From Neelides folsomi (Eukaryota > Arthropoda > Collembola > Neelipleona > Neelidae): DNA of 64,000 bases. Shown in pieces: positions 49,658 to 61,700 of the stretch. Numbering within the stretch: position 1 is the stretch's first letter; every line of letters starts with the position of its first letter. The notes under the pieces are model-generated. The model worked only from the letters and a program-made list of their open reading frames with translations, searched no databases and was not told the DNA's origin. The stretch spans positions 1 through 64,000 of the forward strand of contig JAQGBZ010000268.1 of NCBI GenBank assembly GCA_034687125.1. Direction: 5' to 3'. The position numbers were made by a program, and so were the translations under genes.

Positions 49658-52600
49658 TTAAAACAGTGAACCATAATGACTTTTTCGGCTTCGAGCATTC
49701 CTTTTATGTTGATGTTTATTGATAAAATCAACATTTTTACTCGATTTGTTTGAGTATTTCTTTTTCTTTTTGTGTTTTTCTTCTACATCCATCTGTTTAT
49801 TCTTTTTCTCAGTATTCAAATTTTCCCTGTTCTGTCGTTCTTGTTCTCTTTGACGGCGATAGAGTGGCAAGTCCACATCATAGATATCCTTCTTTGGTCG
49901 ATAAGGAAGGAAAATAGTTCTTGAGTAATCAATAGAAGAATATTTGGATAAAATGTTGATCTGACAAAACATTTCAAATTCATCGTAATGCTCAAGCAAA
50001 TCTTTCAGCTCGTTCTGGTTCAACATGAGGACTTCAACAAATGTCTCGGCCCGGAATGTTCTTGAATAAGGTTTGTCGTAGAAGAAAATTGAGCCGTAGC
50101 CGAAAGAGTCGCCGGGTTTCAACATCTTCTTGTGAAGCATCACTCCATCGACCATTGTGTAGCTGCAGATGTTTCCTTTGTACACAATGTACAGATTACT
50201 TCCCACTTCCCCATGGTTCACAATGTTCACCCCGGGAAAGTAAATTTCATGACGGAGTTTTCCAGCAAGGTTCCGATAAAATGATTTATCTTCAGTTCCT
50301 TTGAACAATTTGACCTAACAAAAAATGTCAATCACTACCTATATTTGTTATGATTTAAAATAATCTACTAAAGTAGTGATTTAATAGTAAGTAATTAACC
50401 TTTTCAATTGTTGATCCAAATAACGCATGACGAACGGATATTTGAATCACGCGGGGAAGACATAGGAAAACCTGTTGATATTTTTTCCCTCTACTTTTTT
50501 TCCAAAAGTATATGAACCAAAATAAAACAAGTTCGTGACTTTTTCTGGAAACGCCGATATTTTGGAGATGAATCTTGAATAATAAAATATATAGTACTGG
50601 TCAGTTTACAAATTCCTGGCACACCGCGCCATAACATTTAAAAAGAAACAGCATTTTGGAATATTGAATTTCTAAATTACTCCAAGGATTTTTAAAACGT
50701 TTAATATAAATCAAACGTACAAAATTCTGCTCCTATTTTAAAAGAGTTGGCGCGGTGTGCCAGGAATTTATAAACTTGCCAGTAAGTAAAAATGAAATAA
50801 TTATTGGTATTAAACAAAAATTACAATGCTTCTAATATAATTACAATTAACTGTTCCACTTGATAAAAGTATTCATTGTAGTATTTAGACAAAGAAGCAA
50901 ATCCAGAGACGAAATCCGACAGAATAATGGAGAGGATAAAAGCACCAAAGAAGATACAAACAATTGTTAATGCCATTTCACGTGTATTTACAGCATTCTG
51001 AATATAATGAAGATTTTCATAAAATGATATAAATGAAATGTGTTAGCACGAAATAAATCTTATTTCAAATCATAATTTAGCATATAGGTAATTTTGATAA
51101 AAATTAGAAAATAATTTAGTTTAAAATATCATTTACAATTTCTCCAAAACCAGTTGTGCTTATGGTTGTAATAACCCAATAGATTGCTCGAATATAAAAT
51201 CTCCAATAAAACATAAGTTCTCCATCCTTTTTGACACGATCTATATTTCCCATTCTCCCTATTTAAAATGATCAGGAAAACATTAAAATAAACATTTAAT
51301 TAATGTGGTTGATTGATTAAAAAACCTCACAACAATTTCACAATGATTATCATATTTATTAAATAAAAATATTTAAAAACATACACTCGTGAGTCCATGT
51401 ATCGTTAAGACATAAAATTTCTTCAGTGACATTTTCTATTTTTTTCCTTTTACAAGGAGCAATAATGAAATAGGAACAGGCAAGGATGTGAGCCAAGAGA
51501 AAAAACGTGGTAATAGAAATTGTAAATTTTGATCGAAAGTTTGAAATATGAATGTCGTCTTTCTTTGAGAGTTTATCATTATAAAATCTCGCCTATAGAA
51601 TATTTTTGGCATAAATTATATTATGCAACATAAGATTAGGTTAGGTTAATATTTTGTACAAGAGGATTTACATAATTGATAAAAAATTTCAATACCTAAG
51701 CTATGTAGAGTACATTTTGTAATTAACTCACCAATCGTAAAAATTTTAGTAAGAGAAAATATTTCACATGTGATTCAGCAATATTCCCAATTAAATTATT
51801 CAGTGCAATAAATTGTATTGGAATAATGGCCAAAAAGTCAAGAATAAAATAGGAGGTCAAGTATCTGTAATTACATATAATTCGATCCTTAATTTAGAAA
51901 TAGAGTAGTAGACATTTTAATATATAAATAAGTAATTACATTGATTAAAGTAATGAATTATTTTACTAACCTGATCACAATTTTTCTAAAATTCTTGCAA
52001 TATTCGCCATCGGGTGTTTGATAAGCAGTTATAAATTGTAAAAGTAAATGGAGAAGAATAATAATTTCAAGAGAATTTGAAAAATAAGGAAAATTCTTTG
52101 AAAAGGGATTTTTATATCCTTGAAAATTAAAGTCGCGAGAAAAAGTGACTATAAAAAATGCAATTGCGGGAGTAAAAAGGCAAAGCCAGACAACGATTGA
52201 ATCCAGGATTTGATAAAAAGTACAATTCGGATGAAGAAGAATTGAAAATTTGCTCCATGTTTTCCTTTCGTCATCAACAAGAGTTTCCCTTCTAGATTCT
52301 TTTCGAACTTTTATTCCTTTCTTTCTGAAGAAATATCAAAATATTATAATATTTATTTAAGTAATAAATAGTAATAGCTTATGCAAATTTACATAGGGTA
52401 AATAAAATGTTATTATAAGACATAATAAGAATATCATTTACCTGCATGCATAAGGATATAAATAATCTACCTAATATGTATTTGCAAATCAAAACTAAAT
52501 ATTACCTTTTCTTTGGTGGTTTTTTTCGAGCAAAATAAATGAATGGCAAGTTTTTGTCTTCGCTTCCAGTTCCAATAATATTTCTTAAAATCCAATTTCT

Positions 52601-52774
52601 GGACGATCCTGTCTTCTCTTGTGATGTTCTCAAAGATTCAATGTCTTTATCGTCCAATTCATCTTCGATATTGTCACTTCTACAATCAATGTAATGTCGA
52701 AGGCATTCTGTTCGTTTAATATTGTCAATGATTTTTGCCTCGTGATCTTCAAGAGAATAATTATTTTCTTGGTG
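49658..52774 (-). other. CNGK: CNGK repeat IV (TTGFGE pore + CNBD IV + basic tail)
   Basis: Exons 29-36: 52506-52774, 51971-52324, 51732-51864, 51385-51592, 51137-51258, 50845-50997, 50400-50573, 49658-50314. Exon 29 is a charged linker. S1-S2 lie in exon 30, S3-S4 in exon 31, S5 in exon 32. The pore in exon 33 reads WVITTISTTGFGEI, with Glu in place of the filter Asp. S6 is in exon 34. The C-linker in exon 35 includes LFWFIYFWKKSRG. The CNBD reads VNIVNHGEVGSNLYIVYKG, and the FGE position is FGY. The Arg position is Tyr, although SRTFRAE follows two residues later. The last ~70 residues are Lys/Arg/Asn-rich (KHKKKKKYSNKSSK), probably cytosolic. Confidence 0.8.
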
Positions 52775-55700
52775 CTGTAAATTTTCAGTTTAAAATTATC
52801 CCATGAACAAAATAAACAATTTAATCATAGATCTTTACTATATGATAATACTAGTTAAGTAACTTAATAATAAATTAACAAAGTATTAAATTGTAAATCA
52901 TTAAAGCATTATATCTTTTTCATGGAGAATTTTCCTTTGGAAAAGATCATTGCCCTTATCATCCAACTTGACTAGGAGATTTTTCTTGATGATTGGAAAA
53001 CGTTCAAGAAGCGTGTCAAGGCTCTTTTTAGTTAAAAGTAAAAGTTCCACATTTGTAGATGCAATGGCATTGAACCCTCTTGGTTTTCCGGATATCAAAG
53101 TTGCTTCACCAAATGATCTAGAAAATGAAAAGTTAAGAGTTAAAATCTAAATACCAAACCATTAATACTAGGTATTATGCTATTGATTTTTAGCTCTGAA
53201 TTTTTAAGATGCAAATTCAATTACTCTTTTCTCTTTAAGTTCACGACAAACTTAAGTTTTGAATCCATAATTGCAACGACTCCTCTAGAAATCACATACA
53301 TTTCTCCCATTATATCCCCATACCGGCAAATCCTTTCACCTCTCACAAAATGAAGTTTAATGAGCAAATAATTCAAAGTCCGTAGGATGTTATAAGAGAA
53401 TTCTTTGAAAAGAGGAACCTGAAATAAAATTGATAATCAATGAATGATAATGATTTGATTTTATTATGAAGTGCATAAGATACATTATATCAGTAGCCGC
53501 TTTTTGATTGGTAAGAATAAATATGTATTACTTGACTTAAAATATCCCCTCTAATCGCTTTGTAAATTTCATTTTCAAGATTCGAATTCACTTCAGCAAA
53601 GAGTTCTGATGGTAATAAACCTTTCGTTTCTTCCCACTCATTTGTCAAATAATCGTCAACTTGTCTAAACATTTTTATTGCACTTTTTAAAAAGGACTCA
53701 CATACCATTGTTGAGGTTGGTAGTATAAAATTAATATATAGAATACTATTTAGCTTACGTTCTGATCTTATAGCTAACATTTTCAGATTTCAGAATGAGT
53801 TTCAATGTTGTGTAATTCTCAACAAATCTTGCTCGAATTTCATCCGTGTCAACTTCAGCAGCCTTTAAAAATTTGATACAATAAAAAAGTATGATAAATT
53901 ATAACTATTTATACCTAAATGAACTATTTAATATTTAGATAAAATTTTTACTAACAGTTAAGTCAGCGATAATTAATCGGGTTATGATGAGTCCTAATAA
54001 ATAATATAAAAATATAAGTCAAGTAATTTTATGTATGGAATATAAAATTGCCACTTGATCAAATGAAATACATATAAAGAGACTAAAAGATCTTACCGAA
54101 GACCATCATGAAGAATACTAAAACAATTTCTGTAGGGCCAAGGAAAAACATATCCCCAAATCCACTAAAAAAACGAATTTCGATTTTAAATTTCATAGTC
54201 GATACATATAGGCTAATTTATAATAATTTAAGTAATTGCATTAAAATACCTCACAAGGATGACTTGACTTGCATAATAATTTCCAGCAATCCAACGTTCA
54301 CCATATCCTTTCAGCTCATTTACATCATCTAAAAAGTTTAATATTTGATTAAAATGTTCAATCAATCAATCAAATTACTTATTGTACATAGGTACATTTA
54401 GTTCCAATCCATGAATTTGCTAAACAATAAGGAAGAAGCTGATCATCTCCAGCAGACCATTCAAAAGATGAAAAAGGACATGCATAATACATTGCAATAG
54501 CGGCCATGAAGGAACAAAGGACAACAGTCAAAGAAGCGTAGAGGCAAAGTCTAAGAAATAATATTTTAATTATAGGAAATTCAAAAATATTACAATTTTT
54601 CAAAATTACAAAATCATGCTTCTTGCAACAAATATATTGTGAATGATTCTAAACATGGTTGGAGTCCTTAAAATCAAAACAAGTCTGGTCCATTTGAGTT
54701 TTGTATGCCAATATGTTCCGCGCCCATCACCAGTAAGATTTGTATATCCAGTGAGGAATAGAGATATTTCAGAATAAAAAATAATGAGAATTTCAAAGAA
54801 GAAAACTCCTTCAAACATGTAATGAATTGCAGTTTTCACCGGATGAGAAATTTTTACTCCATCGGCTGTGTAATAAGCCCAATGAAACTTAAGGAATCTA
54901 AATTTGAATAAAATAAAATTATTGATTCAATATATTATATAAAGATAAAAAATAATAGTAATAAGTTAAATAAGTTTTTTTAATTACATGTCCATCATGA
55001 GGAAAACGTCTAAAATGAGCTGAACAACTTGAAAGGAGAAAAATCGAATGTTGTTGAAAGTTTCCATAAAAATGAGTAACAGGATAAGGATGCTCACACA
55101 ACTCATTACACAACTCCAAAGAGAGGCAAAATCTCCATCCGGATTAATTGACATGTTGAATAGGAAATATCTAATAGTAGAAATATTAATTAGAACGTGT
55201 TAATATTCATTAAGTCTTACTTAAATATTCTTGTCCATTTTGGCGCTTTATTCCAATCATCTGTAAATTCTTTGAATGAATATCTCATGATTGATTGATT
55301 CTTGTCTTTGGGGAAAAATTCAAAACTATCTATAACTCCAGAAGGAGGCCATCCTCCACGGGACGTTTTATCTTGATTTTTTGAGAGTTTTCTTTTTTCA
55401 GCGTAATCTTGGATTTTATGTTCAATCTTATCGGCAATCCGATCCTTAATAACAACATTATAAATTAAGACTAATATATACAGATATTTAAATCATTAAT
55501 ATAAAAAATTATCTCGCATAATAATATATAATTAATAATTTTAATTCCATTGACTTAAAATATTTCATTACACGTTCCTTTCTGACAATGTCTTCGAAGA
55601 TATCAAGATCCATTTCAAATTGAATCACATCATTAAAATCGTCAAAGTCAACAATGAAGAAAATGCAATGTGAAAGCGTTCGGACGAAACAAGGACTTGG

Positions 55701-58700
55701 CTCTCCAAATAGCAAATCACGAGATCCAAAGTGAGCATATTTCTCTAAAACTGATTTCCTCGTTTTCATATCTTTTCTCAGAAGCTTGAAAAATTAAAAT
55801 AATTTGGATAAATAAAATGTGTGGTAAATAATTTTATTAATAAATTAATACCTCAACGGATCCTTGAACAATGATGTACATTTGTCGAGCGACATCCCCC
55901 CTTTTCACCACAATCACTCCAGGTGATAACAAATACCGTTTTAAATGTTTCCCCAATCGGATTACTAATTTCGGATCCATTTTCTAATTATTAGATTCAG
56001 AAGATGAAAAGGGTGTTGAATTAATAAAATGTATTTGCCTACTAATCTCATTAAAATAAATTATTAGCAATATTACTGAAATAATTGGAACTCCGTCAAA
56101 AATTTTCCAAAATTCCGTATGAAGAGCATCTTCTTGGAAAACAGGCGGAGCATCAAACATTAAATGAGTTGTTCCTCTTGGTAAAGTCACATTTTTCCTT
56201 ATCTGAGCTTGAAGATGAAAAAATTCAATGACTTCGAATCTTAGAAGACGCGGCAAACCAGCAAACTTCATAAACTGTTTAATCTTTACTAATCGCTGTT
56301 GAAGTTCCAGCCTGAAAGTACAATTAAGTATTTGCCATGTATCATATCTATATAAATCAATTTAATGATAGATAATTAGGTAAGAAGTTTACTTATAATA
56401 AAGCTTACTTTTGTCGAACTTTGCAAGCTAAAGCTGAAGTGAGAATTGAAGTCACATATCCCATGTAAAAAAATACAATTAATTGTAAAACAATATTGAC
56501 AGTCATTTCAACATGACTTTGAGGGTGGAAATCTCCGAAACCAGTACTTGAAAGCGTTGCAGTTGCATAATGAATTGATATCAAATATGGCATGTTTTTT
56601 ATAAGAGTTTGCACAGAATAATACAATTGCCAATAAAGAGCGGTTTGAACCACATCGTGGTCTTTTACAAAGTTAACCTCATAAGTTCTAAGCCATATGT
56701 CTCGGTGGCATTCATGCTTGTAAAAAAGTTTTCTATAACAAATAAAAATTAAAACATCGTGTGTATGAATTCAAGAATGAAATAATTTCAAAATACAGGT
56801 ATATCATTGTATAACATATTATATAAATAATAGAATATAACATTAATTAATTACCCGTCATTAACAAGTGGGCAGGCCAATTGGAATAATAAGCAAGCAA
56901 CAACATGAATCACGATTAAGAAAAATAACATTGTTTGCATTAGCCTTATAACAATGAGATGATGTGGAGCAGTGTTTTCCATGTACACAAAATATCTAAA
57001 AAGCTTTAAAAAATTTTTGTTTATTATCGGATTCTAAAAGCAAAGAAATTATTTGACATTTCTGGTCGGGGTAACCATGTTGGGACAAAAAACGGGCACA
57101 TGGGCTCTTGGGCCCGAAGTAGGTAAATGTGCCCACATAAGGGCGCATTGAACCCAAACAAGATTAAACTGTTTTAACTAATAATTAAATTTAAACGTGG
57201 CATTTTCTATGTTTCGACCATTTTGGTCTTACAAATTGAGGGAAATTACAAAAGGACTTGATTAGTTGTAAGCCACACCACCTTTGGTATACTCTATTTC
57301 AACCAACGTGTATTCAGATGAGCAAGGTTAGCTTAGGCTAGATAAGTGATATTGTTCAAGCTTATTGTTAATATTAAATGAATTTTAATGCTTTTTTCGA
57401 TATTTTTAATGTGCCCTTATATGGGCCCTTTCTTGGCTCATTTTACCATTTTTCAAGGCACATGTGCCCGTTATAGGGTTCAATGTGCCCATTTTGGGTT
57501 TGTGTGCCCGATTTCTAACATGTGCCCCCTTATGTGGCACATTTTTAGGGTCCAATATGCCCTTTTTGGGGTTCAATGTGCCATATTTATGGCACATGTG
57601 CCTCTTTTTGGGTTCAATGTGCCCGTTTTTGGGCACATGTGCCCGGTTTTTGTCCCAACATGGTTACCCCAACCGACATTTCTTTATATCAATCATACTT
57701 TCCAGGTTTTAATTCCCCTCATGAAAATAGGAATCATTAAATAAGGACTTTTGGTTCGATAAGCAATGAAATAATCAAAAGGAATGATTGGGAGAATGTC
57801 AAGCCAAAACATAGCCCGAGAAGTAACAATCTTTATACCATCCCGAAATTTGAAGTAAATTCCTAATACAGAAAAGATAATGTAGAATAATATTTAGTTA
57901 AAAGAAGTTTTATACATTTAAATAAAATTTACCGGTAAGGGGAAGTGTTGCATAGATTTCGACAAGTAGATCAATTGCGTAGATAATGTAGATAATGTTA
58001 ATTATGAGAGGGGATCTTTTGAAATCAAAATACAGACATGTGTAGTATAGATATCCATGATGATTTGTATTGAAAGCGAGACAGTAAGGTTCAAGTACAA
58101 ATAAAAATACTGAAATGAGGATAATCACCCGAGTCCAATAATACACAAAAGCATCTTGTGTTGCACAAATAGGAGGCATTTGGCAATTCACATAAGCCAA
58201 TGAATGTTGCTGGAATTTAAATTTTGAAACATTGTCATAAAATAAATATACAACTCTTTTAACAATGAAAATAATGAGATAATACAAAGTACTTATTCTC
58301 TAAATAAAGTTAAGGGTTATGGAATTACCTTTCGAATATTTGGAATTTTACATGGCATTTCAATGATTCCAACTTCCTTAAAATCCAACAGGACATCAGT
58401 TGAAGCGAGAGGATTGCTGAACGTTCTATTCCTATTTTGATAAATATTTGTTTGTTTACAATTCAAAAGGATAAAATGATATGATTCAAAAGGATTCAAT
58501 TACACATCTATAGATAAATTTGGAATGTTAAAATAGGGAATTTACCATCTCATTTCCATAAAAAATCTAAATGACTTGAACATGGCTTGTTGAATTTGAG
58601 TAGTTGGTTCTTTTGCTTGAACCCAAAATATCGGATCTTTTCCAACCATCTCATAATAATCATACATTCCTTCCTTTCTCATCTAAATCAACAAATAAAT

Positions 58701-61700
58701 GAAAAAATAACACCATTAGACAAATGCATGTAACTTTAATATATTTAAATGTAATATAATAGTAGTAGAAAAATATAATACATTTTGTTTATACGACTAA
58801 TAAAAGTTGTTTCTTACATTCACACGATAGCGGAATTGTTCAAGAACAGAAGGAAACGATCGGAAAACATTTAAGAAATCTTCTTTTTTAATCCTTAAAA
58901 ATTGACAAGCAAGCTGAGTTTCAATATTAGTTGAATAAGGAATCGAGAACAAAAGATTTGTTTCTCCAAAAATGCATCCAGGACGAAGAATTGCCGCTAT
59001 TTTGTTTTTGTTAAACTTGGACCTCACAGCAACTTCACCTTGAATGAGATAAAACATTTGATCCGCGTAGTCTCCTTCTTGACACAATCTGTTAAGTGTA
59101 GTATAACTCTTTAGTACACAAAACAAAAAACAATTGAATAATTACATACTACCTGTATGTAATACTAAAGTACAACTAAAGTAGTATAATCAATTATTAA
59201 ATGTATGTATGTAATTCAATAACATAAATGATTTGGTTTACATGAAATCTTTTCCAAGAAGAATGACATCAGAAATTTGAGCCACTGCTCGAAGAAAAGT
59301 TTCTTCGAGCCCACGAAACAAAGGCGCCACTTCAAACATTTCGAGACAAATATCATACTTGATATCTTCAAGAATCGACTTGGGTAAATTCGAGATAATC
59401 TGAACTTCGTATACTCCTTGTCGATAATTCCATAAAAAGCGATAGTATTGGGCAACTTTCAATCGGAAAATGTTAATTGCTCCGATCTCTTGCTAAATAG
59501 AAAAAAATAATTATGGCATTTTCAATATATTTCGTTTTATTCCATTTCATATAAAATGTTTAATACCAAATGTTCGTTAATGGCGTCAACTCTATGGTAA
59601 AGATCGTGACGTATAACATCATATTGAAGAATAAAGTTAGTTAAATTAGATGAAAAATATCCCGATAGATAAATGGCTCCAACCAACATAGCCAAACTTG
59701 CGAAAACCATTTCGCCTTCGGTGACTGGAGTCATATCTCCATACCTAAATTAATTAAAAAATATATGATAATATAAAAATTGATATTCTTTATAATAAAT
59801 GTATTGAATATATAAAATATAATTATATTTAATATGGGTTTAGTTTTAGTTAGATCGATTGATAAAATTAATATTGTTTATAAAATAATATTTGCAATGA
59901 AAGGCATTTCGTTACCCAACAGTTGTTATTGTTGTAGTTGAATAGCTATAATTTATAAAGAAAACATATTTATGATAAAACTATTATATTGACTCGAATA
60001 TAAGAGAAATGTCGAAAGATTAAAGTTAAAAAAATATTCTTAGAATATTACTATAATGCAAGGACATAAACTGATGAAGATTCTTGAGGATAATGTGGAA
60101 ATTCACCAGCAGCGTGATAAAGCCAAGAGTCTCTAATATGCTTCATATGTTGTTGAAGCATTATATGATTGGGAGTCTGAAACAAAAGAGAAACAATTCA
60201 TTTTATTAAGACAATAATAATGTAAAAGAATAAAAAATTTATATTTATAAGATGAAAGAATAAGAAAACACAAGTTTACCAGAAATGTAAGACAAATGCA
60301 GATACATGCATACACATGAACAAAAGTCATATAAATTATAGAAAAACTGAGAAGAAAAATTAGCTGACGATTCCCTTTCCGCTCTGTATTAAGATGTTCT
60401 GAAAATAATAAATTAAGGTTTATTTTGATTAATTATTTTTTTAATATTGAGAATATAATACATAGATATGAAAAGATACAATAATCTCGAAAGATTACCA
60501 AAAAAGAGTGCGACTCGATAAAGAATGAATGGCTTGTTAATTAAATTGACGTAATTTGCAATTGATTCATTTTCAAATAACTTTTCAGTTAATATTAACC
60601 GGACGATGGCATCCAGCGGAATTAAAACGAAAACATCAAGGAAAAATTGATTAATTGGGTAATGTAACCAAAATATCAAATAATCGGCTTTGGTGAAATG
60701 TCTCCAGTACTCAACACATAATCGAAAAAATATGTCGACAATATAAAGAATAATTGCAACAAGGCATGCAATTGAAAAAACGCGATTTAAATAATTTGAA
60801 AAAAATGCTTGATAAGTGATTAAAAAGATAATGGTTATGCTCAGAATGACGCTGAGAAATTCAAACAAAACTGCAATCTTATGAAAGACATGAACTTGTG
60901 TTGATACGACGTTGGGAGCAATATGATATTTTGGAACTTTCTTCATAATTGCCTTTCTTTTCCTGGCTACATTGAACATTAAATCTGGGTCTTCGCCTTC
61001 TTGGTTTCTAAAAACAAAATCACCCTCGGTGAATACAGGAAGTAATTCACCTGATGACGTTGAGTGTTCAGATAATTGCTCATCTTCTTTCATCACTAAA
61101 TTTTTAATTAAATTGTTAGAATATTTTATCAAGCTCCTTTGAGATATAAAGATTCAATGGCATCATCATGTAGTCAAACCTTCCATTATCTTAAGCTCAA
61201 CAAGATCAATGGGTGCTGAATCTTCTTCTGTTTGAGTGGTCGTTTCGTTCTCCGTTTCTTCGGGAGTAGTACTCATAACTGAAGGATCGGTTTCTATTTC
61301 TATTCCAAGATCTGCCATGATCCCTCGATTTTTTCCAACATGAGCAGGAACGTTGGTGTAAAGTCTTGTAGCCGATTCATTAACTGGAAAGGAAAATGAA
61401 TCATTTCTTCCGAAGTCAATGTCGTATCCTTCGTCATCCGTCTCCATGTCAGGATTCTCAGTCATAAAAAGAGTCTCAAGCTTGTTAGATTTGGTGTTCT
61501 TAAATAGATCGACTATAAAAGGCTTTTTAATAATGTTCGACTTTTGATTCTTGGGTTCATTTGGAGGTTTTGTCAACTTTGGTGCCGTATTTGTTTTCTT
61601 CATCGAACTTTTTGGCGGAACGACGAAACTAACAGCTTTTGATTTGGACTTCGGATCTCCAGGATGACTTTTGTTAACAAAGTGACTCGGTACTGATAAA

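Noticed and set aside
57388-57744. 118-codon open frame with repeated GFNVPVFGHMCP-like units
   Set aside because: It is a translation of the internal tandem repeat of the transposable element at 57064-57674; no start context, no domain.
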